64,000 bases of DNA. It comes from Amaranthus tricolor (Eukaryota > Streptophyta > Magnoliopsida > Caryophyllales > Amaranthaceae). The notes under the pieces are model-generated. The model saw nothing but the letters and a program-made list of their open reading frames with translations. It did no database searches and had not been told where the DNA came from. Below are positions 1-10,186 of the stretch, piece after piece (within the stretch, counting starts at the first letter, position 1; the number at the start of each line of letters is the position of its first letter). The translations under genes were made by a program, and so were the position numbers. The DNA lies in the NCBI RefSeq assembly GCF_026212465.1, contig NC_080047.1, positions 42,006,422 to 42,070,421 on the forward strand, in the 5' to 3' direction.

Positions 1-252
1 CAATTCACTACTAATGTGTCATTTATTTTATGCACTATATCAAATGCATTTATTCAATTCTTAATATCTCTAATTATGCATTATTAAAAATTATGGAAAG
101 TTGATATGAATAATCCTTGCATTGAGACGAATCAAACAAGATCTCACATGACTATGTTTTAACTTATAGATTAATAATAAAATGCAAATCAAGAGTAAAA
201 GATAAATAATGTCCAAAAAGCAAATAAGACGTTAGTGCTGAATTGGAGGAAG
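1..252. mobile_element. Stowaway-like MITE, cut by window edge
   Basis: This stretch closely resembles 57464-57716 in the same orientation; both contain TAATCCTTGCATTGA and CTTATAGATTAATAATAAAA. The downstream copy begins TACTCC and ends GAGTA, as Stowaway-type elements do. Here only the far end (GGAGGAAGTA near 243-252) is visible and the near end lies outside the window. It sits just downstream of the MADS-box stop codon. Confidence 0.5.
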
Positions 253-368
253 TAATTGAATAGAAGAAATACGTATATAAGATTTAAGTGATTGTAAGAC
301 TATAAAATGAAGAGTGATCCTGAATAAATAAATGTAGAAAAATCAAAATAATCGAAAAACAGTATTAT

Positions 369-3300
369 TTACCCTAAACGCAGAAAATTTTCAGACTCAG
401 CCTCTTTGTCTATGAGACAACCTTCATCAGGCAATAGAATGCGCTTTCTTTTCCAAGAGTTAGAGTCAGCACTGCAAGACGACTTCAAGCTTTGCTTAAG
501 TTCCTCCATCTATTATTAATTAATTGTCTATACTTGTTAATTTGTTAATTAAATATAATAACATAAAATATTATATTTTTAAAATGATCACTTTAAAATT
601 ATAAATATATATTATATTAGCTCAATATAAATAATCTCACATGAAATCATTCCATTTGAGAATTTATGTAAAATTTTTTGGGATTAAAGTATGCAACTTA
701 ATATTGTCATATGGGATCACTTTTCCCTACTTGACACTTCCAACTCTTCATAGTCTCTATTCCCTCCGTCCAAATTGAATTTACAGCATTTTTCATTTTG
801 GTTCGTTCTATTTAATTTGCAACATTTTTATTTTTCGATGATGGCCCACCACTTTCTTTTAATCTCATCCATATATTTTAACTCTTGTTTAATTTCATCT
901 ACACAATTTATTCTTTCTCTTTATTTATAACCATATTCTTAAAAACTACCCTCTTTCTCTTTAATGCAAATTAAAAAGGACAAATGGCGTACACATACTT
1001 CTTTGCGCAATGCTTCGTTTTCTTTGTTTGCCTTCTCCTCCTGATTAAACAATAAATTACATACGCTTAATGTGGTTGCTACTGATTAAGATTAAAATTG
1101 ACATTTGGCAATCGATTTTTTAGCCAACTGAACTGAATTTTAATCCAACCACAAAAGTTACTCTAATTAGTTTTTCATTGATTTTTACAATTTGATCCGC
1201 TATTCTCCAAGAAATAGCCAATAACAAATAACTATTTTTTACCAAGTATTTCCATAATATATGACTTAAATAACATAAGTTTTAAAAAGTCAATACTACT
1301 AATTAGTCAAACAAGCCAACAGTCAATTATCATTTGTCAAACACGCCTTAAATCATAACTTCATATCTACAATTTAGAAAGGTGTAGTGTATATAAGAAT
1401 ATACCTGGAATTTTGATTTCTCATATTGCTCTATTAATAAGCGTTCCTACAACACATGCACAATTACGTTTGTCATTACACATTGTAGAGTCCCATTTAA
1501 ATTTTAGACTGACTCAAAATTAATCGGATATACAAGCATAAAAATAAAACCATATTAACATATACACATTCTATTAAATGACCCAAATTAAAACTGTTGA
1601 CTCCAAATTCTAGAAATTTAATCACTAATTATAGAAACATATTTTGAAAAATTAATTATTTTAGTAATGTTTTTATCATAAAATTGTAAGATTTAAGTGT
1701 TTATGTATACCTTCTTATCTCTGACTGAACTTAAACCTTCGTAAAGCTGTTGCTCCAATTGTTGAAGGTCTCTACAATCCAAGCCCTCCAATCCTTTCCC
1801 ATGCATTTGCCTACACCAATTAATATCATCAATTTATTTCGTGTATACAACAATAATTTAAAATAAAGGAATCTAAAAATATATATACTTCTCTATTCCA
1901 GTCATTTAACGCCATCTTACTTTTTTATCGTTCATAATTTATATTCATTTTTTTAATGTGTGTTTATATTTTTGCTATAGTATATTTTTAGAGACTTATT
2001 AGGCAAATAATGGAGTCAAAAGGGACAATTATAGAGAAGCTTCAACTCTACTTGTTGAATATAATTTTTGTTACTATTTAAATTTATTTCAATCTATATG
2101 ATTTTAAAAATTTTTATAATTTAATTAATTTTTAGAAAATAAATAATTTACTAGTATCTACTATTTGACCCCTTAATTTCAAATCCTAGCTTCGCCCTTA
2201 GCCACATTGTGTAACTGTGTAAGGATATAGTAGATTTTACCTTTATTTAAAAAAGAGGTAAATTATACATATAGATTAAAAGTTAAGCCATGAGTTCAAA
2301 ACACAAATTACATACATGAAAAATAGAGTTATCGATCAAGATGATCTCACTATAATACCTTAAAAACTTTAGTTTTTATACTTTTACGTATATTCACTAT
2401 ACATTAAAGTCGCTTTAAATTTATTAGTCAAATGAATATATTTTTGTATAAAAAGAAAAAAATATTAATATAATTGAAATTTGAATGAAATTACTTACTG
2501 GTATTTAGATCGTAGTTTGGCAAGTTCTTCTCTAATAACAGCTGCCTCAGATTGTGGATTCTGTTGCTGTTCCAAGTACGAATTATTTTAAGAGGTTAAA
2601 AATATATCAACCATCTATTTTATTGTGTAAAATATTATTGTTCAATAAAATAGTTATTATGATAGTTGTTGGCCGGAATATATTTTATTGAGAAAATATT
2701 AAGAAAGGGTTTTAATTTAAAAGTACTGATTTTAATTAATAGAGTATATAACATATCTTGTAGCCTCAACTATCAGCATAAGCTTTTAGTTGAAGACTCA
2801 TAATATGTTATATACTCTAACAATAATAGTTATAATGTTTAGAAAATCTCTACCCACGCTATGAAGCGCTACTTAAAATTCCTGCTTTATTAAACTGTGA
2901 TATTTTTGTTAAAGTAATTAGAGACTCGTTAAATTAGTAATAACTATCTAAACTGCTACACCGAACACACCTATAAATTTTAGTTTATTAAATCATTTAT
3001 GTCAACGGAATTATCATCAACAATAAATATAAGGGTACCAAATTATCGCAATATTTTGTTTGTTACCAATTCAACAATTGCATTAGAAGAACTTGCTGGT
3101 GCTGCCGCTATGTCCTTATTATATCTATCAAGGATTTTATCCATGCTGCAAAAATAAAACATAAAATAGTTTTATAATTTATTGATGAATAATTAGAAAA
3201 TAAATATAAAAGTACACAAAAAAAAAGTAACGTGTAGTGTCGTTCATGACAATTTTTGGCCCTAGGTATAAAAAAAGCCCTTATATAATTAAAATTTGGG

Positions 3301-4419
3301 TTACTTTTTCTCCAACTATGTACTTCATTAGTCATGCGCTTAATTGAAAAATCTAATGCTACAAGTTTCGATCTATGTTAGAAGCTACTTAAGCGAATAC
3401 TAATTTTTAATTATAAGCATTAACTCAATTTGGGCCTCTTCATGAGTTGGACCCTTGGCGATTGCACCTCAAAATTACCCTCAGGAACGGCTCTAATAAC
3501 GCGCCTTTTTCATACAAGGTATTGGAATCAAATTTCACTTAATCTTATCATTCCCTCAGCATACCCTATAATAAAAAAAAATGGAAAAATAAAAAAGAAC
3601 TTTTGGAAAACTAAAAACAACAAACAAATTAATATCTATTTTGTTTTTTTGTTTTAAAAAACTAATTCTGGAAATTATTGTGAAAGTACAATCATATTAT
3701 GCCTTTTAACATAATAAAATTAAAATATAATTGTTTGGACAAGATAATCTAATTGTAGTCATATTCAACTTTATAAGAAAAGGACTTATGACTTGGACTC
3801 CTCATGTTTAGCACCTTAAGGATTGGCCCAAAAGAAAAAGAGCTAGAAAAAGTGGTACATATTCTAATTGAAATAATATTTCAATCGAAAATAAATTTGA
3901 TTTTCGATAAATAAAATTAAATCAAATAATTACCGTTCATAAATAGTTCACCAAAACGGATCATACCTATTCCACAAATACATTAACCATCAAACCCTAA
4001 CATGTTTATAGATTATTCAACAATTTAATAGCTATATTTTTCCTTTCTCTATAAAATCAATTCAAATGAATTAGAAATTATAAAATAAGGCATGAAAATA
4101 TTACTAAATCCACTAAAAAAATTAATGAACAACAAAAACAACGAAATCATTATAAACAATAAATGGGTAATACAAAAAAAACACAAAAAAATAACAGAAT
4201 TTTAATTTCAAAAGATTAAAGTCTGTTAAATTACCTATTTAAATTTGTGTATTCATACTTTTTCCCTGTATTAGAATATATAATTACACCAATGTCACAA
4301 GCACATAATACAGAAAGTTCTTTAGCCTTTTTCATCAACCCTCCTCTTCGTTTTGAGAATGTAACTTGACGACTATTTACATTCTCTATTTTCTTGATTT
4401 CGATCTTTCCTCTTCCCAT
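369..4419 (-). CDS. MIKC-type MADS-box transcription factor, AGL15/AGL18-like
   Basis: Coding exons on the minus strand are 4235-4419, 3067-3145, 2499-2566, 1711-1810, 1405-1446, 999-1040 and 369-509. They join in frame to 657 nt (218 aa), each with GT-AG ends; exon sizes 185, 79, 68, 100, 42, 42 match the MIKC pattern. Residues 1-61 form the MADS domain ([13 protein letters not shown]). Exon 2 supplies the I region ([12 protein letters not shown]), and exons 3-6 the K box, including [20 protein letters not shown] and [14 protein letters not shown], which resembles AGL15. The protein is expected to be a nuclear dimeric CArG-box binder. Residues 39-45 read CACDIGV where most members have CDAEVAL. 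The C terminus (ESENFLRLG) ends at TAA directly after a possible GT donor, so a further 3' exon outside the window is possible. AGL15 versus AGL18 is unresolved. Confidence 0.85.
760..989. mobile_element. Stowaway (Tc1/mariner-type) MITE inside MADS intron 6
   Basis: The element opens with TTCCCTCCGTCC beside a TA dinucleotide (758-759). It closes with a decayed inverted end (GGACAAATGGCG) beside TA at 990-991. The interior (TTTAATTTGCAAC, TTAATCTCATCC) resembles the inverted copy at 45869-46103. Its right end lies only a few bases from the splice donor of MADS exon 6 (donor at 997-998). Confidence 0.6.
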
Positions 4420-4576
4420 GCTAAAAACACACTAAAAATAGAAAATTAAGATTTTTTTTTTTGATTTTAAATTTTTTTTTATTTTTTTCTCTCTTTATTT
4501 TCTCTCTAAGGAAAGAGAGAATAGAGTAGAACAAAAAGGGAATAACTAAGGTGTTAAATTTGTTTTAAGGGGTTCA

Positions 4577-4587
4577 CTATTTATATA
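4577..4587 (-). promoter_or_regulatory. TATA box of the MADS-box gene
   Basis: The minus strand reads TATATAAATAG, a good plant TATA consensus, about 160 bp upstream of the ATG at 4419. A GA/CT-rich leader (4470-4530) lies between them, as is common in plant 5'UTRs. Assignment rests on position and motif only. Confidence 0.5.
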
Positions 4588-5576
4588 TTTCTATAGAGTT
4601 GAAATTTAAAGGAAGGTTAGAAATTTGATATATTTGTATTAATTATTTATATTTATTCATTAATTTAATTATAATAAAATAAGGAAATAACTAAATTTAG
4701 GAACATGAATAGCATAATGATAGAATATGAAATAGAGTCTTCCCCATATATAGCTATTATCTCCTAATACAAGCCTATCGCAGAAAATATAGGAAACATG
4801 GGATATCTTTTTTAGTTTTTTTTTTATTTGGGTTTTTTTAGATGTAATAATTTTATAGAAACTTTTTTGTAGTTGCATAAGATAATAAATGCAGAAAAAA
4901 AAAATCCCTCCTTTCTTATACAATAGCTCATTATTTTCATTAATTTTATTTTTCCAAATAGAGTAATTTGTTAAATAAACATATTTGTACTGCCCAAGAA
5001 TTTAAGACATAACTATTACACTCTTTGTTTCCAATAGTAGCTTGGTTTATTTGTGCAATTTAGGAAATAAATAAATCACACATAATAAGTGCTGCCTAGA
5101 TATAATTTTCCATATTGTTTAGAGATTTGAAAATCAATGGCCAATGATAATTGCTAAACATAAAATCACCTATTGTTCATAAACATTTTCAAAGCTTCTT
5201 TGTAAATTAAAAATTATTAATAAACAATAAATGTGCTTTTTTTGAGCAATTATACCAAATTGGTGGATTTATTTAAAAATAAATAATAGTTAGATTTACA
5301 TTCAACGGATTGAGCAAAGTTTGACATTAAATAATTTTTCTTATATTATATTATATCTCTCTTTTATTTTAATTTTTAATTTATTTTTAAAATAAATTAT
5401 TATTTTTATTAACAAATACTTATCTTTTTGTCATTTTTTATACTAGTACAAGGACTAGGATATGGCTGCAAAATTCTCTATACTAGCATAAAGGGAATGA
5501 TAATTTAGTGCTTTGGTAATGGTGAGATAAGCTCGTGCAGAGCAAGTCTCAGTAAATAAAGGTAATTTGTGAAGTT
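4588..5576. other. AT-rich spacer upstream of the MADS-box gene
   Basis: I see no coding exon, RNA gene or clear repeat. The 5'-flanking DNA of the MADS gene presumably carries its regulatory sites, but none is distinctive enough to name. Confidence 0.4.
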
Positions 5577-5721
5577 GATAAATCACTCTTATGTGGTAGG
5601 ATTTGATAGGATAAAAATTTTTTTTAATTTTAATTTACCTTTTTTAATTTTATTTATTTTATTATTATAATTTTTATCTTTTTGTGGTGATTTACAAATC
5701 ACAGTTATTGATTGGGAATTA
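5577..5721 (+). repeat. Dispersed MITE-like repeat, copy 1
   Basis: The sequence runs from a TAAATCAC end with TTATGTGGTAGG to GTGATTTACAAATCAC near its other end, with a T-rich middle. The same sequence occurs in inverted orientation at 58817-58970. The partly inverted ends suggest a non-autonomous DNA element of about 145 bp. Confidence 0.5.
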
Positions 5722-5807
5722 TTGGGCTTGTGCAGATACAACAGGATTTGAAAAAGAAATTGATTGTGATTTGAAACCTGTTTTGTTCCCGATTCCTCTT
5801 AGCTGAG

Positions 5808-5810
<3 letters not shown>

Positions 5811-5862
<52 letters not shown>
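5811..5862. repeat. (AT)n microsatellite
   Basis: An uninterrupted AT dinucleotide run of about 52 bp between the dispersed repeat and the foldback element. Confidence 0.95.
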
Positions 5863-5865
<3 letters not shown>

Positions 5866-5908
5866 AAAAATTCTATATATAATAACAAGCCTACGACAAA
5901 TGTATGTT

Positions 5909-6425
5909 ATTATTGTTATGGGAAATTCTACATGGTAACATTAAACTTTTATGAAACGCCAGCTTTAGCATTTTTGGAAGATTTTTCCACATGGTAACAT
6001 CCAATTTATACCTTATCTAACTGTCGTAACATTTTCCGTTAAATTCTTGTCAATTTCCGTTTAATTCACCATTTTGACGTTTCTACGTTTATTAAGTGTT
6101 GGTTGTTGTCTTTATAATTTGCCCTAAACATTTTAAAGCATTGATGAATGAAACGGTGAATTATACGTCAAATGGTGAATTAAACATTGAGAGCATAAAA
6201 ATGGTTTAGGGCAAATTATAAAGACAACAACCAACACTTAATAAGGGATGTCAAAATGGTAAATTAAACGGAAATTGATAAGAATTTAACAGAAAATGTT
6301 ACGGCAGTTAGATAGGGCATAAATTGGATGCTATCATATAGAAAAATCTTACAAAAGTGCTACTACTGGCGTTTCATGAAATTAAAGTTCGATGCTACAA
6401 TGTGGAATTTCCCCATTATTGCTAT
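5909..6425. mobile_element. Mutator-like foldback MITE with near-perfect target duplication
   Basis: Two arms of roughly 210-220 bp pair with each other. The left arm starts GGGAAATTCTACATGGTAAC; the right arm, read on the opposite strand, starts GGGAAATTCCACATTGTAGC. Shared inner motifs include ATGAAACGCCAG and AATTTGCCCTAAAC. The flanks ATTATTGTTAT (5909-5919) and ATTATTGCTAT (6415-6425) match at 10 of 11 positions, which suits a Mutator-superfamily target duplication. No transposase is encoded. Arms differ by scattered substitutions, so the insertion is not recent. Confidence 0.75.
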
Positions 6426-6824
6426 TGTTGTTGTTCTTCTTCTTCTTCTTTTAAAAAAAATGTTATTGTTGTTGTTGCTATTATTGTAGGCTTGTTGCTA
6501 TTGTTTTTGTTGTTGTTGTAAGACTAGAGAAATCTCTACTGATTAAGAAAAAACAAATTAAATCAAATCCTTAGTTACAAAGGATGAAACGAAAAGTCTT
6601 TAACCAGCACATCAATCCATTAATTTCTACAAATCTATATTATTATATTGAACATTGAACGCTTAAGAACCCAAAATAACATTTAAGCTTTGCTATTACT
6701 TTTACCAATTTATAAAATACGTAGTGAACACACACATATATATTGATAACACAAGAGGACTGAGGAATGGGCCGGTAAAATTGTAGTTTTCAAATATTAA
6801 ATTTTAACAATTTTTAGATGTACG

Positions 6825-6890
<66 letters not shown>

Positions 6891-7665
6891 CAATTGAAGT
6901 TTTCTATTGAATTGTTTAAAATCATAATTTGCATTGATCCTTATATAATTTTTACAAAGTACTGTCATTTGTTTTGAATTGCAGTCTACTACCAAATTAA
7001 ATATAGTGAGAAATATTAGAATTTGACAAATAATTTTGTATTATATTATAGTGGTAATTGTTTAATTCAGGCCGAAAATATATGATAATATTAAGAATGA
7101 GCACGCTCAATTCTACTTTGTATTGGAGGACACATAAGAATTCTTGGATCGGATTGTAAAATCAATTACAAAATAAGTATAATTTGAAAAATACATCTTA
7201 TACTACTATATGTTAAAAATACTTCACCTTGTGAGATTGAGAATCTTAAAAGTGAAAATAAAATTGCTAATTTTATAAAAATATTGAACTATTAGATGAT
7301 AATAATGTTGTATTAGACATTCATTAAAAATAATACATTAGTATTTAAGTTATTTTTTCTTTTCTTTTATAAAATAAAGGGTTAATACATATATAAATTA
7401 ATTTCAAAAAATACATAAATATAAATGGATGAAAATTAATATTTTATACTTATATATGTTTTTAATTACAATGTCATTATATTTTTTTATTTCATAATAT
7501 AAGTACAAAAATAAAAAAATAAAAAAAGCAATAAGAACAAGTTGTTTGTAGAAGCCTATCCTAAGCAATCCTATATCAATTTTGAACAATTATGACCGAT
7601 CTTTCCTCCGATTCGGATTGATTCTATGCTCTCGATTCTATAACCGATTTGGATTATTAGTGTTG
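6426..7665. other. AT-rich spacer with simple repeats
   Basis: No gene is supported. The left part holds short TTG/TTC-type simple repeats (6421-6530), the middle holds a TA microsatellite, and the remainder is low-complexity AT-rich DNA. The longest open frames are biased toward Ile, Lys and Tyr and look fortuitous. Confidence 0.5.
6829..6887. repeat. (TA)n microsatellite
   Basis: About 59 bp of uninterrupted TA dinucleotides. Confidence 0.95.
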
Positions 7666-7670
7666 TGCGA

Positions 7671-8135
7671 CAGCGGAAGCAAAGATCGAAAACAATAATG
7701 AAACAATAAGGATTCAAACAAACAATAAAGAAAATCACACCGAGAAATTAACGTGGTTCACTATCAACGTGATAGCTACATCCACCGGCACCGAGAATAA
7801 ACTTTTCACTATAAACCGGGAGATTACAAGATGAACACGAGAAACCACAACAATGACTCTCCAAGCTTTTTCTCTCTTAGTTTTCCTCACTTTGTGTTTT
7901 GCATTGCATCTCATCTTTTAATTCTAATTACATGGGGTCTTTATATAGTATACCTCATAATAAAAAGGAATTAGGGTTAAGAAAATACAAAAAACCGTCA
8001 AAAACTAAGAATAACCGGCTAAAAACGTGCCAAGAAACCGTCATTACGCGAGCCGTGAAAAGGAGCAGAACCAACTCCGCACCCCCGCAGAGGTCTCTCT
8101 GCCTGGCAACTTGTTCGAGTCACTCTTTTTCAACA
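7671..8135 (-). mobile_element. Solo LTR of an LTR retrotransposon
   Basis: The 465-bp element reads, on the minus strand, TGTTGAAAAAGAG at its start and CGCACAACA at its end, giving the TG...CA ends of an LTR. A perfect 5-bp target duplication ATTAG flanks it (7666-7670 and 8136-8140). On the minus strand a TATA motif (CTATATAAAG) near 7937-7946 is placed as in a U3 promoter, supporting that orientation. No internal retrotransposon sequence adjoins, so it is a solo LTR left by LTR-LTR recombination. Its superfamily is not determined. Confidence 0.8.
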
Positions 8136-8140
8136 ATTAG

Positions 8141-9640
8141 GATATTTTCGAATTTTAAGATCGTACGATCCCACAATCTCACCGATAATTCTAAGAACTA
8201 TGGACTCGAGAACTTTCGACTAATATTTAATAACTTGAAATAAGATAGTACAATGCAATCCAATTTTGACCCAAAATCATTCGTTTTACAATTTTAGCAC
8301 ATACAATTGATATTTTAACATAAACAAATTATTATAAGAGGTAGTCATATCGAGACATGTATTTTATATATGGGTTTCTTAACTCAATTAATAGATATTA
8401 TATTATTAGGAGCTCATTATTTTAAAGTCATTTAACTAAGAAATGATATCTCACAAGAATTATTATTTAATTAACATATAATTTTTTGTTGAATGAAAAA
8501 AAAAAATTAAAAACAAGACATTGAAAGAGTAAAAAAAATGGTTTTTAATTGAGTTGAACTAGGAAGATATTCGATTTCAGTGTATATAAAACTATAAATG
8601 AATTATTCCTAAGAGATCAAGTTTTTTTCTAAACATAAATAAATATCTTTTGACAGGTTTTTTTAAAGTCTTAATTCAAACTAGAGTTGTGGAACGGTTT
8701 AGAGACTATCAAGGGGTTATTTCCAATCTTACATAATTGCAACTGCTATTAAGGGATCGAGCTTTAAACATGACCCTTATTTTTGTAATCAGATCGGGCT
8801 TGAAATAGGACAAAGGAGATTTTAAAACTGCCTTTTAAGTTTTGTTGTTACACAAATTGTTACGAGAGACGACCTCTCTAAAAGACACATTAAATATATG
8901 GGCTAAATGACTCAATTAATACAAATTAAAGAGAAAATAAGAATGTGGACTTCTTGTTTTGAGATTGTCTCTTTGAAAGACAGTCTCTCATAAGAATAGC
9001 TATAATTAATTCTCAAGTGAGACGGTCTCACGATGAGAACATATATGCTAAACTGACTCAATATACACTTGAACTCTTAAAATGATTACTTAAAGGCACA
9101 TAAAATCTTATATTATCTTTTATAACCTTAATAAAGTAATCACTTCTTATATCCTTAAATTGATTATTAACAATTTTAAAATGATCAGTTAAAAAATTGC
9201 ATTCTCCATCTTATGGCGAGATTGTCCTATACTTCTTCCATTCTATTACACGTGCTATTAATAGACACATTTTTCCACATAACGTATCATAATCGGATGT
9301 AAGTATTTCTGTAAAAAGTTCAAAACTTGTTTGGAGAGTTATATATCTTGTCTAACTAAACTATCAACTTAAATCCAAAGAAAGAAAGCCCAAGAAATAA
9401 ACAATCCAATATCAAAACCCATTGGCCCCACATTTTGAATTCAAAAAAATAGCTGAAAGGATAACGGTAACTTTCCTCCCCTGATGAAATACTAACCATC
9501 TGATCAAAAATCTAACATAAACCATCTGATTAAATACAAACCATTTGATCAATCATCTACAGGCTTGGATTTCATTTGTTAATTTCCCTCCTATTTTTTA
9601 TCTCTTTGTTTACTCTCTCAAACTAATCCACTACAAAAAC
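8141..9640. other. Spacer upstream of the kinesin gene
   Basis: No gene is seen. It contains one copy of the GAGACGGTCTC repeat family (about 8863-9040). The last few hundred bases should contain the kinesin promoter and untranslated leader; no convincing TATA box was picked out. Confidence 0.4.
8863..9040. repeat. GAGACGGTCTC dispersed repeat
   Basis: It contains GAGAGACGACCTCTC, AGACAGTCTCTCATAAGA and TGAGACGGTCTCACGATGAG, with the phrase ATATGGGCTAAATGACTC between. Related copies lie at 24410-24595, 30604-30727, 33042-33290 and 33568-33772. The partial inverted symmetry suggests a MITE family; exact ends were not determined. Confidence 0.5.
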
Positions 9641-9751
9641 TAAAAAAATGTGAGTTCTTGATTCTTCAAAAGCTTCTATTTTGCTATGAAATACTTAAAT
9701 TTAAACTTATTTTCTGATTTTTTTTTTATTTTATTTGGTGGGTTTTTGCAG

Positions 9752-10147
9752 GGGATTAATGGTGGAAACTACTAGAAGTGGGGAGCTCCATGATTTTCAT
9801 TTGGCTTCAAGAAAAGCAGAGGAAGCAGGTTCTTCATTTTTTTTCCATTTTAGTAACTTTTTTGAAAGTATTTTTTTTTTGTGTAAATTGTCTTAAATGG
9901 AAAGAAATAATACTTGGGTTAATTGTTTTCTTTTTTGGGCAATAAATAATTCTATGTGATCTTTATTGACTTTTGATATTCTTATTGATTTTCATTGATT
10001 TTGTGGGTGTTCTAAGAATTACAAGATTTTATTGATTTATACATACAAAAATGGATGAAAAATTACATTAATTTCCTTAATTTGCTATGAAAATTTGAAT
10101 ATATTCCTAAAATTAAAATTTGAACAATTTTAGTTTCTTCAAACCCT

Positions 10148-10186
<39 letters not shown>

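Noticed and set aside
1085..1325. A further Tourist-like MITE in MADS intron 5 (CATTTGGCAATC ... TTTGTCAAACACGCC)
   Set aside because: The ends are only loosely inverted and the interior does not match the other copies, so I did not call it.
7899..8243. A 114-codon plus-strand open frame
   Set aside because: It lies mostly inside the solo LTR and has no protein motif; the LTR ends and target duplication explain the sequence.
9014..9033. GAGACGGTCTC palindromes as CRISPR-like or operator repeats
   Set aside because: Copies are kilobases apart with no regular spacing and sit in MITE-like contexts of a plant genome.
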